From contig NZ_QMHQ01000002.1 of the NCBI RefSeq assembly GCF_003313325.1, positions 434,001-498,000 on the forward strand: a DNA stretch of 64,000 bases, given 5' to 3'. The notes below the pieces were generated by a model that was not told where the DNA came from, made no database searches, and saw only the letters and a list, made by a program, of their open reading frames with translations. Positions 1 through 9,424 of this stretch are shown here, one piece after another. How positions within the stretch are numbered: position 1 is the stretch's first letter; every line of letters begins with the position of its first letter. Source of the stretch: Pedobacter namyangjuensis (lineage in GTDB: Bacteria; Bacteroidota; Bacteroidia; Sphingobacteriales; Sphingobacteriaceae). Made by a program: the position numbers and the translations under genes.

Positions 1-579
1 AGCATGTGCAGCATGTACACTAACACCAAAGTGTAATCCATTTTTTTCAGCTTCTTTTTTCCATCCGGCAATCAGATCTTTCTTCGGCCCAACTTTCGTT
101 GAATTCCAGTTTGGCTGGTATTTGCTTTTATAAAGATCTAAATTATCATGATGGTTTGCTAAGGCCATAAAATACTTAGCTCCAGCATTCTTGTACATTG
201 AAACCAACACAGCAGGATCCCATTGGTCGGCCTTCCATTCGTTAATTACATCTTTAAACCCAAATTTTGATGGATGCCCGTATTTTTCTGTATGATATTT
301 GTACTGGCGGCTTCCCTCCATATACATTTCTCTTGCGTACCAATCTCCAAATTCAGGTTCGCATTGCGGTCCCCAATGTGCCCAAATGCCAAACTTTGCA
401 TTACGAAACCATTCTGGTGTTTGGTAACTACTAAGCGAATTCCAATTTGGAGAGAACGGCCCTGCCGCTACTGGCTCTATGCCTTGCTCTACAAATAAAG
501 AAGTTGCATTTACTTTGCTTGCTATTGCCAATGCCGGAACGGCTGTAGCCAAACTTTTTATTAATTCTCGTCTCTTCAT
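1..579 (-). CDS. alpha-L-fucosidase (GH29), N-terminal part, runs off the window
   Basis: The frame is open for 193 codons from an ATG at 579 to the window edge, so the C-terminal half is missing. GH29 enzymes remove alpha-L-fucose from glycans. The early FGIWAHWG and GDWYAREMY stretches and the ALANHHDNLDLY segment match the start of the GH29 barrel. The N-terminus MKRRELIKSLATAVPALA looks like a Tat-type or similar export signal, so the enzyme is probably periplasmic or surface-exposed. It is divergent from an AraC regulator, which may control it. The family call is firm; the substrate is inferred. Confidence 0.88.
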   Translation of the reverse strand, partial: MKRRELIKSLATAVPALAIASKVNATSLFVEQGIEPVAAGPFSPNWNSLSSYQTPEWFRNAKFGIWAHWGPQCEPEFGDWYAREMYMEGSRQYKYHTEKYGHPSKFGFKDVINEWKADQWDPAVLVSMYKNAGAKYFMALANHHDNLDLYKSKYQPNWNSTKVGPKKDLIAGWKKEAEKNGLHFGVSVHAAHA

Positions 580-670
580 TTAGATCATTTATATACTTAT
601 CCGTAAAATTGGTTATTACAAAATTCAGATAAGTGGGTTTATTTATGCGTTCAATCTATTTCAACAGCTA

Positions 671-678
671 CAAATATA
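671..678 (-). promoter_or_regulatory. candidate -7 element for the fucosidase gene
   Basis: On the minus strand this reads TATATTTG, an exact match to the Bacteroidota -7 consensus TAnnTTTG. It lies about 90 nt upstream of the fucosidase ATG. No TTG is seen at the usual 19-20 nt upstream, so the promoter may need an activator. Confidence 0.35.
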
Positions 679-706
679 ATTTCTGCTTATTTTTTTTAAT
701 TGTATG

Positions 707-740
707 AATAAGACTTTATATTATACAAATCAGACTTATT
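707..740. promoter_or_regulatory. possible AraC operator (inverted repeat)
   Basis: AATAAG (707-712) and CTTATT (735-740) form an inverted repeat with a 22-nt spacer just upstream of the araC-type gene. A related half site, AGATAAGT, occurs near 627. It could be a site for the adjacent regulator, but the sequence is AT-rich and chance is a real alternative. Confidence 0.22.
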
Positions 741-756
741 TAACTATTTTAGAAAA

Positions 757-1638
757 ATGGACCGGCGATTATTTAAATACAACTTTTCCCTATTACATAT
801 CGACTATGTTAAATTAGATCAAAAATGGAACTACCGTAATATCGTAAGTCCGTATTACAGGATTTACTTTATAGATGAAGGCGAAGGATGGCTTTCTAAC
901 GCGAAGACTAACCTCAAATTAGAACCTGGTTTTATTTACATTATACCTAGCTATACGCTTTGTAGCTTAAAATGCGATGAATATTTGAGTCAGTATTTTA
1001 TACATTTTTTAGAAGAATCTGCCGACGGAAAATCGCTTTTTGCAAATAATAGAGAACTGGTAAAAGTTAAAGCAGAGCCTATAGACCTGACAAATTTTAA
1101 GCGAATGATGGAGATTAATCCGGGGCGAGGTATCAATCGCTCAGACAATCCGAAAGTTTATGAAAAAGACGAGTATTATAAAAGTTATTTGGAATTAAAC
1201 AGTTTTCAGACTTTGGCCAAAAATATGGAAACCAATGGTATTCTTTTTCAGTTGCTGTCTAGATTTTTAAGTATGCCAAATTTTAAGGAAAACACATCTA
1301 ATGTTATTCCATCTAAAATACTAGAGGCAATGAGTTTCATACAAATTAACTTAAAAGACGATTTAACAGTAAAACAATTGGCAGAGCGTGCAAACTTGCA
1401 TATCGATTATTTTTCGAGATTGTTTCTGCAGTATGTAGGTTTACGCCCAATAAGTTATATAAACGAAAAACGAATTGAAAGAGCGCAGTATTTGATGATT
1501 ACCGGAAATGCAACGTTCGAAGAAATTGCCTACGCAACTGGTTTTGAAACCGTAAATTATTTTTTCAGAATCTTTAAAAAGGTTACAGGATCGTCTCCGG
1601 GCAAGTACAGAAATCGAAACCAAATTGCCTTAGTTTAA
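757..1638 (+). CDS. AraC family transcriptional regulator
   Basis: A 293-aa protein with an N-terminal cupin-like sensing domain (about residues 10-140) and a C-terminal double helix-turn-helix of the AraC type (about 190-290). The second HTH carries the family pattern IAYATGFETVNYFFRIFKK followed by GSSPGKYR. It probably senses a sugar and activates the divergent fucosidase gene. The ligand is unknown. No operon partner: the next gene starts 77 bp downstream and belongs to the metal system. Confidence 0.88.
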   Translation: MDRRLFKYNFSLLHIDYVKLDQKWNYRNIVSPYYRIYFIDEGEGWLSNAKTNLKLEPGFIYIIPSYTLCSLKCDEYLSQYFIHFLEESADGKSLFANNRELVKVKAEPIDLTNFKRMMEINPGRGINRSDNPKVYEKDEYYKSYLELNSFQTLAKNMETNGILFQLLSRFLSMPNFKENTSNVIPSKILEAMSFIQINLKDDLTVKQLAERANLHIDYFSRLFLQYVGLRPISYINEKRIERAQYLMITGNATFEEIAYATGFETVNYFFRIFKKVTGSSPGKYRNRNQIALV

Positions 1639-1680
1639 CATAAACTGATTGTGTTTTGGATCAAAATATAGCCTATTAAA

Positions 1681-1710
1681 TTGAATAATTGATACAGTTA
1701 ACTACTTTTG
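1681..1710 (+). promoter_or_regulatory. promoter of the two-component genes, near-leaderless
   Basis: TTG at 1681-1683, 19 nt, then TACTTTTG at 1703-1710 match the Bacteroidota -33/-7 consensus. Only 5 nt separate the -7 element from the ATG at 1716, so the transcript should begin at or within a few bases of the start codon. This also argues for ATG 1716 over the in-frame TTG at 1689. Confidence 0.55.
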
Positions 1711-1715
1711 CTGAT

Positions 1716-2393
1716 ATGCTAAAGATTGGTATCGCAGAAGACGATTTTAAAATTGCATCGCTTTTAAGCGAAGCTTTAACCGAAAATGGTTACAGTGCAG
1801 TTACCGTTAACGATGGTTTAGATGCGCTAGGTGTATTCAGAGAATCGGCCTTTAACTTATTGATTATTGATATTATGCTACCCGGCATAAATGGTTTACA
1901 GTTGTGTAAGGAGATTAGAAAAAAAGACAGCTCCACTCCCATTTTAATGCTAACAGCAATGGGCACCGTAGACGATAAAGTTACCGGACTTGAAGCTGGT
2001 GCAGATGATTATTTGGTAAAACCTTTTCATTTAAAAGAGTTGCTGGCAAGGGTTAGCGCATTGCTTAGGCGACAAAATATTGAGGAAAAACAGCAATCTT
2101 ATGAATTAGTTTACGAAGATTTGGTTTTGAACACTTACAGCAAGGAAGTTTGGCGAAGCGGAAAACTCATCAATTTAAGCGCTAAAGAATTCGTTTTGCT
2201 AGAGCTCTTTATGAGAAATCCTAACAGACTTTTATCACGACAGTTTATTGCAGAGCAAGCTTGGGAAATCAACTTTGAAACTGGCACCAATGTTATTGAT
2301 GTCTACATCAATTTTTTACGAAAGAAAATCGATAAGGATTTCGACAGAAAATTAATCCATACCAAAATTAATATGGGCTATATTTTTAAATAA
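1716..2393 (+). CDS. OmpR-type response regulator of metal efflux (CzcR/CusR-like)
   Basis: A 225-aa protein. The receiver domain (about 1-115) has the acidic pocket E8-D9-D10, phospho-acceptor D52 and the conserved Lys in LVKPF. A winged-helix DNA-binding domain follows (about 130-222). Its stop overlaps the start of the kinase gene by one base, so the two are translationally coupled. Position directly before a metal RND operon suggests it activates czcCBA. It probably binds the four 11-bp repeats at 3741-3784, as OmpR/PhoB-type regulators bind 11-bp direct repeats. The metal is not determined. Confidence 0.9.
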   Translation: MLKIGIAEDDFKIASLLSEALTENGYSAVTVNDGLDALGVFRESAFNLLIIDIMLPGINGLQLCKEIRKKDSSTPILMLTAMGTVDDKVTGLEAGADDYLVKPFHLKELLARVSALLRRQNIEEKQQSYELVYEDLVLNTYSKEVWRSGKLINLSAKEFVLLELFMRNPNRLLSRQFIAEQAWEINFETGTNVIDVYINFLRKKIDKDFDRKLIHTKINMGYIFK

Positions 2394-3745
2394 TGAAGAT
2401 AAAAAATAGAATTGCACTATACTTTACACTAATAAGTACAACCATGTTGTTTGGTGTTTTGTGCATGATCTATTTTGCTTTTATGAAATTTTTGGAAGCG
2501 GATTTTTTTGAGCGATTAACTGACAGAACGATGGTTACTGCGAAACTTTACCTCGAAGCCGATGAAATTAGCAGAGATGCTTTAAATACTGTTCGCCAGC
2601 AATACTTGCAAAAATTAAATGGAGAGGTTATACGAATCTATGATGAAAAAGATAAAGCCACGTTTATAGGAGATTCGACACAGTTTTGGACCAAAAATGT
2701 TATTGAAAAAGTACGGAAAACTGGCAAAATAAAGTTTCTCGACGGCGAAAATCAAGTAGTAGGTATTTTTTATAAAGACAATCAGGGCGATTTTGTGATT
2801 TTAGCTTCTGCCACAGACCAAGGTTCGCATAATCGCTTAGCCAAACTGCTAAAAATAATGGTTGGAACATTTTTGGCAATTGTTGTCGTTCTACTAATTT
2901 CTGCCCGATGGATTGCCAATAAAATGCTAAAGCCCTTGCAATTGTTTACCGCAGATGTTGAACAATTAAATGCGAAAAATTTAGCATTCAGATTTAAACA
3001 ACCTAAAAACAAAGATGAGATAAATTTACTTGCCAATAGTTTTAACAATCTTATTGCAGAACTAGAGCAGGCGTTTATTCTTCAAAAAACTTTTATTAAT
3101 AATGCTTCGCATGAGTTGCGCACGCCAGTTACGCGATTAATGATGACAACTGAACTGGCACTTTCTAAAGATCGAGATACAGATCATTATCAGCAAAAAC
3201 TAAAGGAAATTTTAGCAGAAACAGAAAAAATAGATCATATTATTACAGCGCTTTTGGCGCTGGCAAAAATGGATTTAGAAATTACCAGCTCGCAACTTTC
3301 AACAGTAAACTTAAGTAGTTTGCTAGACAAAATTATGGAGGATTGGAGACACAAACATGATCTTGAATTAATTCTGAACCTGCAAATCAATGAAGGTAGT
3401 TCAGTAAATGTACTTGCAAATGCAACCCTTTTACAAATTGCGTTAGATAACGTTATTGGAAATGCTTTTAAATTCTCAAACAATCAATCGGTTACTTGCA
3501 CACTTAGGCAAAGCGATGAATTTTTTATTTTATCAATTGCAGACAATGGAACTGGAATAAGCGATGATATTAAAGTCGAAATCTTTAAACCTTTTTATTC
3601 GCGTTCTAAAGAAAAAGGTTTAGAAGGCGAAGGAATGGGTTTGTATCTCACAGCAAAAATCATCGATTTATTTAAGGGTCATATAAAAATAAATACCAAT
3701 CAGCCCAACGGTACCATCTTCAGCATCTTCCTTCCAAAACTTTAA
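2393..3745 (+). CDS. sensor histidine kinase of the metal-efflux two-component system
   Basis: A 450-aa inner-membrane kinase with TM segments at about 8-30 and 153-171 enclosing a periplasmic sensor of about 120 residues. A HAMP linker (about 172-225) follows, then HisKA with H240 in the NASHELRTP box, then an ATPase domain with DNGTGIS and GEGMGLYL boxes. This layout is that of CzcS/CusS kinases. The partner is the overlapping upstream regulator. Its stop codon lies inside the first 11-bp repeat of the czcC promoter. Confidence 0.9.
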   Translation: MKIKNRIALYFTLISTTMLFGVLCMIYFAFMKFLEADFFERLTDRTMVTAKLYLEADEISRDALNTVRQQYLQKLNGEVIRIYDEKDKATFIGDSTQFWTKNVIEKVRKTGKIKFLDGENQVVGIFYKDNQGDFVILASATDQGSHNRLAKLLKIMVGTFLAIVVVLLISARWIANKMLKPLQLFTADVEQLNAKNLAFRFKQPKNKDEINLLANSFNNLIAELEQAFILQKTFINNASHELRTPVTRLMMTTELALSKDRDTDHYQQKLKEILAETEKIDHIITALLALAKMDLEITSSQLSTVNLSSLLDKIMEDWRHKHDLELILNLQINEGSSVNVLANATLLQIALDNVIGNAFKFSNNQSVTCTLRQSDEFFILSIADNGTGISDDIKVEIFKPFYSRSKEKGLEGEGMGLYLTAKIIDLFKGHIKINTNQPNGTIFSIFLPKL

Positions 3746-3784
3746 TCCGCTTTTAATTTCGATTTAATTAGCCTTTAATTCGGC
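3741..3784 (+). promoter_or_regulatory. four tandem 11-bp direct repeats, predicted response-regulator operator of czcCBA
   Basis: TTTAAT recurs at 3741, 3752, 3763 and 3774, an exact 11-bp period. The units are TTTAATCCGCT, TTTAATTTCGA, TTTAATTAGCC and TTTAATTCGGC. The array ends 5 bp before the -7 element and covers the -33 position, the layout of PhoB/OmpR-type activation. The adjacent OmpR-type regulator is the obvious candidate protein. The repeats are seen; the protein match is inferred. Confidence 0.62.
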
Positions 3785-3789
3785 AAGGA

Positions 3790-3797
3790 TAGCTTTG
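3790..3797 (+). promoter_or_regulatory. -7 element of czcC, near-leaderless
   Basis: TAGCTTTG fits TAnnTTTG, with only 4 nt between its G and the czcC ATG at 3802. No TTG lies at -33; that position is occupied by the 11-bp repeat array, consistent with an activator-dependent promoter. Confidence 0.5.
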
Positions 3798-3801
3798 CCG
3801 C

Positions 3802-5073
3802 ATGAAGAAAATTTACAGCTTAATTTTCATTTTTTCTATCCTTTACACTTTTGAAAGTTCAGCACAAACAGACAGTTTACACCTAAACATTAATCAAGCT
3901 ACAGAGCTATTAATTGCAAACAATTACGATTTACTGGTAGGCAACCAACAAGTAAATATTGCCGAAGCAGATGTAATAACCGCAAGACTTTTCGAAAACC
4001 CGGAATTGAGTTACGAGAACTTACTGTACAACCACGAAACAAAGAAATTTTTACAAACCTCCTATGCTTATGGGCAGTACGCAGGTTCCATTTCTCAGTT
4101 ATTTAAGCTTGCAGGTAAGAGAAATAAAAACATCGCGTTAGCAAAAACAGGCGTGCAATTAGCTCAATTTCAATATTTTGATTTGATGAGATCGCTTCGC
4201 TTTGAGCTTAGAGATACCTTTTATAAAATTTATTTTGCACAAAACTCTGTATCGGTTATCGAACAGCAAATTGCATCAAGCGAAGCTTTACAAAAGGTTT
4301 ACGAAGCACAATTAAATCAAGGAAACATCGCTCTAAAAGATTTAATGCGAATAAAATCCCTAGTAATTGGCTTAAAAAGTGAGTTAACATCAGCCTTAAA
4401 TGATTTGGAAGATGACTACCGAGATATAAAATTGCTGATGGGCATTTCGGCTAATACGCCGATAAAATTAATGGTGGATAAAAGCGATTTAGATAACAAA
4501 GCGCTTCAAAATCTTAGTTATGCTAAACTTTTAGATTCAGCAATTCAAAACAGAGCAGATTTAAAATTGGCGCAAAGCAACGTTCGTTACAACGAGCATA
4601 ACCTGCAGTTGCAAAAAGCAATGGCCATACCAGATGTACAGCTTAATTTAAGTTACGATTTAAAGGGAAACTATCCAGAAAAGTACCTAGGCATTGGCAT
4701 TAGCGTTCCAATTCCGCTTTTCAATCGCAATCAGGGCGAAATTAAAAAAGCAAAATTTAGTATAGATGAAGCTAACTCCTTGCTAAAAAAACAAAGTTTA
4801 CAATTAGAATTAGAGGTTTCAAACAGTTTAAAAACTGCAGTTAGAAATGAGAATATGGCGAAAGAAATTGATGAAACCTTTAGTGAAAATTTCAATCGGC
4901 TTATAAATGGTTTAATTAAAAATTTTAGAGAACGCAATATCAGTTTAATAGAGTTTTTAGATCTGTACGAATCTTACAAGGAAACCACTTTACAAATTAA
5001 CCAACTTAAATATCAGCGATTAAGCGCTAGAGAGGAAATCAACTTTGTTACCGGATCAAACATTTTTAAATAA
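3802..5073 (+). CDS. czcC: TolC-family outer membrane efflux protein (CzcC-like)
   Basis: A 423-aa protein with a signal peptide (about 1-21, cleavage near ESSA-Q). Two repeated outer-membrane efflux segments follow, with long amphipathic helices as in TolC/CzcC. It would form the outer-membrane channel of the tripartite pump with the next two genes. The stop is one base before the czcB start, so they are cotranslated. CzcC is preferred over other TolC proteins because of operon context. Confidence 0.85.
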   Translation: MKKIYSLIFIFSILYTFESSAQTDSLHLNINQATELLIANNYDLLVGNQQVNIAEADVITARLFENPELSYENLLYNHETKKFLQTSYAYGQYAGSISQLFKLAGKRNKNIALAKTGVQLAQFQYFDLMRSLRFELRDTFYKIYFAQNSVSVIEQQIASSEALQKVYEAQLNQGNIALKDLMRIKSLVIGLKSELTSALNDLEDDYRDIKLLMGISANTPIKLMVDKSDLDNKALQNLSYAKLLDSAIQNRADLKLAQSNVRYNEHNLQLQKAMAIPDVQLNLSYDLKGNYPEKYLGIGISVPIPLFNRNQGEIKKAKFSIDEANSLLKKQSLQLELEVSNSLKTAVRNENMAKEIDETFSENFNRLINGLIKNFRERNISLIEFLDLYESYKETTLQINQLKYQRLSAREEINFVTGSNIFK

Positions 5074-5074
5074 T

Positions 5075-6172
5075 ATGCTTACTAGATATAAAAATACATT
5101 TTTTACAACTGCTATCTTCTTAATTGGATTAACAACCGCATGTAGCGATAAAAAACCCGGTATTGAGCCAGAGAAATTTGCAATTACAGACTCATTAATT
5201 AATCGTTTACTTAAAGATACCGTACAACAAGCAAACAGAAAAACAGATTTAATTTTCTCGGCAAAGATTACTGCAAATGAAGAACGAAAAGCAGAGCTTT
5301 TTCCGATGGTTAGCGGTACAGTAAATCGCGTAGCAGTAAGACTTGGAGATAAAGTTAGTAGCGGACAAACCTTAGCCACGGTTATAAGTACAGAAATGGC
5401 TGGTTTTGATAAAGAGGTAGTAACCGCAGACGCAGAACTTAAAAATGCCAAAAGAGCTTTACAGCAAGCTGAACAACTGTATGAAAGTGGTTTGTCTTCT
5501 GCCAGAGAGTTTGAGGAAGCTAAAAATGAATTTAACATAAAAAGTGCAGAGCTAAAAAGAGCATCCGCTGTGCTAAAATTAAATGGAGGTAGCAAAACAG
5601 GTTTGTATACTATAAAATCGCCGATAAGTGGTTTCGTAATTGATAAAAATGTAACCAATAATATGCAGTTGCGTAGCGATTACAGCACTGGGCTTTTTAC
5701 CATTGCAGATTTATCAAACGTTTGGGCTATGATAAATATTTACGAATCTGATATTTCTAAAATTAAAGCAGGCGATGAAGTTAGTCTTTCGGCCCTGTCC
5801 TATCCAGATCAAACATTTACTGGTAAAATTGATAAAATCTACAATCTTATAGATCCGGAAAGTAAAGTTATGAATGCCAGGGTAACCATACAAAATCCTT
5901 CATTTTTACTAAAACCAGGCATGCTCGGAACCGTAAAAGTTAGTGGTTCAGCTAATACAGATTTGCCATTGGTAAGTGCTAGGGCAATCATTTTTGATGA
6001 TAATAAAAACTACGTTTTGGTGCTAGATGCAAATAAAAAAGTACGCGTTCAGAAAGTTGAATTGGGTAGTAAAACTGCTGACAAAGTTTTTATAAAAAAT
6101 GGACTTGAAGCTGGCGATGTAGTGATTTCGTCTAAACAGGTTTTTCTCTTCGAAAGTCTCAAAAACCAATAA
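5075..6172 (+). CDS. czcB: RND periplasmic adaptor (membrane fusion) lipoprotein, CzcB-like
   Basis: A 365-aa protein starting at ATG 5075, where the lipobox LTTAC places the lipidated Cys at residue 23. A longer TTG start at 5045 would spoil the signal peptide and overlap czcC. It has a biotinyl-lipoyl half (RVAVRLGDKVSSGQTLATV), a helical hairpin (about 110-165), the second lipoyl half and beta-barrel domains. It links the inner-membrane RND pump to the outer-membrane channel. Confidence 0.88.
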   Translation: MLTRYKNTFFTTAIFLIGLTTACSDKKPGIEPEKFAITDSLINRLLKDTVQQANRKTDLIFSAKITANEERKAELFPMVSGTVNRVAVRLGDKVSSGQTLATVISTEMAGFDKEVVTADAELKNAKRALQQAEQLYESGLSSAREFEEAKNEFNIKSAELKRASAVLKLNGGSKTGLYTIKSPISGFVIDKNVTNNMQLRSDYSTGLFTIADLSNVWAMINIYESDISKIKAGDEVSLSALSYPDQTFTGKIDKIYNLIDPESKVMNARVTIQNPSFLLKPGMLGTVKVSGSANTDLPLVSARAIIFDDNKNYVLVLDANKKVRVQKVELGSKTADKVFIKNGLEAGDVVISSKQVFLFESLKNQ

Positions 6173-6214
6173 GCCAAATCGCTTTTTCTTTTTTCAAATT
6201 ATTAATCAGCACAC

Positions 6215-9200
6215 ATGAATAAGCTAATTAAAAGCATTATCAACTTCTCTTTAAAGAATAAGTACTTTATATTTTTCTCCACATTTGTTTTAATTCTTGC
6301 AGGGTATTTGAGTTTTAAAAGCACAACTATTGATGCGTTTCCGGATGTTACAAATACCAACATTACCATAATTACCCAATGGCCGGGTAGAAGTGCGGAG
6401 GAAGTAGAAAAATTTGTAAGCCGACCGCTAGAAATAGCGATGAACCCAACAGAGAAGCGAACCAGTATTCGCTCTTCTTCCCTATTTGGGCTTTCTATTG
6501 TAAAAGTTAGTTTCGAAGACGATGTGGATTATGCAGAAGCTAGGGTTCAGGTTAATAACCATTTAGAAGACGCCGATTTGCCCGAGGGTTTACAGCCAGA
6601 AGTGCAACCACCGTACGGACCGACTGGCGAAATTTTTCGTTATACGCTTTCTAGCGATCAGAAAACGGTTAGAGAGTTGAAAACCCTACAAGATTGGGTT
6701 ATACAAAGAGAACTTTTATCTGTTGCCGGCATAGCCGATGTTGTTAGTTTTGGGGGCGAGGTTAAATCCTATCAAATTACCGTTGATCCGCAAAAAGCGA
6801 TACAATATGGTGTCAGTGCTACAGAACTTTTTGAGGCAGTTTCTAAAAGCAACATTAACGTAGGTGGCGATGTGATAGTACAAAGCGGGCAAGCGTATGT
6901 GGTTAGAGGTATTGGGGTTTTAAACAACATCGATGAAATTAGAAACGTGGTGGTCGACAACGTAAACGGAACACCTGTTTATGTAAAAACCATTGCTGAT
7001 GTTGCTGAATCGGCTTTGCCTAGATTGGGGCAAGTTGGTAGAGATTTAGATCCAGATGTGGTTGAAGGTATTGTTGTAATGCGAAAAGGTAACAACCCAA
7101 GCGAAGTAATTGAAAGGCTTAAACAAAAAATCGAAGATATTAATAACAATATTTTGCCAGATGATGTAAAAATCAATCCGTTTTACGATAGAGAAGATTT
7201 AGTTAACTACTCTATTAGCACGGTGATGACGAATATGTTCGAAGGAATTTTGTTCGTTACATTAATCGTGTTTCTATTTATGGCCGACTGGCGCACAACG
7301 TTAATCGTTTCCATAATTATTCCACTGGCACTCTTGTTTGCATTTATATGTCTTAAACTAAAAGGAATGCCCGCCAACTTGCTATCTATGGGTGCTATAG
7401 ATTTCGGTATTATTATAGATGGTGCGGTTGTAATGGTAGAGGGAATTTTCGTTACCCTAGATTATCGGGCAAAAAAACTTGGTATGGAACGCTTTAACAA
7501 AGTGAGCAAATTGGGTTTTATTAAAGAAGCCTGTTTAGAAAACGGAAAAGGGATTTTATTTGCCAAACTAATTATCATCACGGGATTACTACCAATTTTC
7601 ACATTCGAAAAAGTAGAAGGAAAAATGTTTTCGCCTTTGGCCTGGACCTTAAGTTTTGCGCTTTTAGGCGCTTTAATTTTAACCTTTACTTTAGTGCCGG
7701 CAATGGCGAGTTTGCTGCTTAAAAAGAATGTTAAAGAAAAACACAACGTATTTTTACAATGGATTACTAAAGCTACATTAAGTTTCTACGACCGTTGTTT
7801 TAAGCGAAAAAAATTAGTTTTTTCAGTTTCTATCATCATTCTTGTTGTCGGGGCTTTTTGCTTTAAGTTTTTAGGCACAGAGTTCTTACCAAATTTAGAT
7901 GAAGGTTCCATCTACGTTCGTGCTACTGGTCCGTTAAGTATTTCGCTCGATGAAACCAAAAAACTATCGAACGATATGCGTAAAATATTTTTGAGTTTTG
8001 ATGAGGTAAAACAAGTGATGTCTCAAACCGGAAGGCCTAACGACGGAACAGATGCGACTGGTTTTTACAATATGGAATTTCATGTAGATATTTTTCCTAA
8101 AAAAGAATGGAAACGTAAGCAAAGCAAAGAACAGTTAATTGAGCGTATGCAAGAGAAACTAAAGGGCTTTCCGGGCATTAGTTTAAATTTCTCTCAGCCT
8201 ATTTCTGATAATGTCGAAGAAGCAGTATCTGGTGTAAAAGGATCTATTGTTGTTAAAATGTTTGGCGAAAATTTTGAATTTATAGAACAGCAAGAGGAAA
8301 AAATAGAAGCCATTTTAAAAACTGTAGATGGTATTGAAGATTTGGGTATTTTGAGAAATCTGGGTCAGCCAGAACTGCAAATAAACCTCGATCAAAAAAA
8401 AATGGCACTTTATGGCGTAAGCACAGCTGATGCAAATGCGGTTATAGAAATGGCAATTGGCGGTAAGGCAGCAACAGAAATTTATGAAGGTGAGCGTAAA
8501 TTTGATTTGATTATTCGCTATCCAGAGAACTTTAGGAACGATGAAAATTCAATAAGCCAACTACGCGTGCCAACAATTGGAGGTAGTAATGTGCAGCTTG
8601 GAGAAATATCAAGCATTAAAAAAATTACTGGCCCAAGTATGATTTACCGCGATAAGCACAAACGTTACGGAGCGATAAAATTCTCTATCCGTGGCCGAGA
8701 TATGGGAAGTGTAATTGAAGAAGCACAGCAAAAAGTTAATGCAGAAATCAAATTACCAAAGGATTACAAGCTAGAATGGGCAGGCGATTTCGAAAACCAG
8801 CAAAGAGCTACAGCAAGGTTAAGCCAAGCTGTGCCTGTAAGTTTGTTGCTAATTTTCTTCATTCTGTTTATCCTATTTGGTAATTTTAAAGATGCGCTTT
8901 TAGTATTGAATAATGTGCCCTTTGCAATGATTGGAGGAATTTTAGCTCTGCTAATTGTTGGCATAAACTTCAATATTTCTGCAGGCATTGGCTTTATAGC
9001 GTTATTTGGTATTTGCGTACAAAACGGTGTAATACTTCTTACCAAATTTAAATCTAACATAGCTACATTAAAGCATAAAGCAGAGTGGACTTTTACCGAT
9101 GCAATGAGAGACGGAGTTGCAACTAGGTTTAGACCTGTGTTAATGACAGCTTTAATGGCAGCAATAGGATTAATGCCTGCTGCTCTAAGTACCGGAATAG

Positions 9201-9349
9201 GTTCTGAAGCATCGAAACCATTAGCGGTAGTAGTTATTGGCGGGTTAATAACAAATACCATTTTTAACCTTTTCGTATACCCTATTGTATTTTATTGGAG
9301 CTATAACAAAAAAGTTAAACAAATGAGTAATGCAGTTTTGCCAGCATAG
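6215..9349 (+). CDS. czcA: heavy-metal RND efflux pump, CzcA family
   Basis: A 1044-aa inner-membrane proton/metal antiporter with 12 predicted TM helices and two large periplasmic loops. TM4 carries DFGIIIDGAVVMVEG, with D396, D402 and E409. These match the D-x5-D-x6-E proton-relay motif of CzcA-type (Zn/Co/Cd or Ni) pumps. The Cu/Ag pump CusA has a different version of this motif, so divalent cations are the likely substrate. Full family length, no frameshift. Last gene of the operon. Confidence 0.93.
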   Translation: MNKLIKSIINFSLKNKYFIFFSTFVLILAGYLSFKSTTIDAFPDVTNTNITIITQWPGRSAEEVEKFVSRPLEIAMNPTEKRTSIRSSSLFGLSIVKVSFEDDVDYAEARVQVNNHLEDADLPEGLQPEVQPPYGPTGEIFRYTLSSDQKTVRELKTLQDWVIQRELLSVAGIADVVSFGGEVKSYQITVDPQKAIQYGVSATELFEAVSKSNINVGGDVIVQSGQAYVVRGIGVLNNIDEIRNVVVDNVNGTPVYVKTIADVAESALPRLGQVGRDLDPDVVEGIVVMRKGNNPSEVIERLKQKIEDINNNILPDDVKINPFYDREDLVNYSISTVMTNMFEGILFVTLIVFLFMADWRTTLIVSIIIPLALLFAFICLKLKGMPANLLSMGAIDFGIIIDGAVVMVEGIFVTLDYRAKKLGMERFNKVSKLGFIKEACLENGKGILFAKLIIITGLLPIFTFEKVEGKMFSPLAWTLSFALLGALILTFTLVPAMASLLLKKNVKEKHNVFLQWITKATLSFYDRCFKRKKLVFSVSIIILVVGAFCFKFLGTEFLPNLDEGSIYVRATGPLSISLDETKKLSNDMRKIFLSFDEVKQVMSQTGRPNDGTDATGFYNMEFHVDIFPKKEWKRKQSKEQLIERMQEKLKGFPGISLNFSQPISDNVEEAVSGVKGSIVVKMFGENFEFIEQQEEKIEAILKTVDGIEDLGILRNLGQPELQINLDQKKMALYGVSTADANAVIEMAIGGKAATEIYEGERKFDLIIRYPENFRNDENSISQLRVPTIGGSNVQLGEISSIKKITGPSMIYRDKHKRYGAIKFSIRGRDMGSVIEEAQQKVNAEIKLPKDYKLEWAGDFENQQRATARLSQAVPVSLLLIFFILFILFGNFKDALLVLNNVPFAMIGGILALLIVGINFNISAGIGFIALFGICVQNGVILLTKFKSNIATLKHKAEWTFTDAMRDGVATRFRPVLMTALMAAIGLMPAALSTGIGSEASKPLAVVVIGGLITNTIFNLFVYPIVFYWSYNKKVKQMSNAVLPA

Positions 9350-9424
9350 TTGGTTTTTATAAAAATTTTTAAACAATTAATATTTTATTCAGTTATGCTT
9401 TAACAACTTATGGGGTTTTAGCAG

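Noticed and set aside
3781..3800. Hairpin CGGCAA/TTGCCG just before the czcC ATG, possible 5' UTR structure
   Set aside because: The -7 element TAGCTTTG overlaps its right arm and the predicted start of transcription is at the ATG, so the hairpin would not be in the RNA.
9049..9261. Long minus-strand reading frames inside czcA and other long genes
   Set aside because: These lie entirely within strong genes on the other strand, follow their codon phase and show no motifs.
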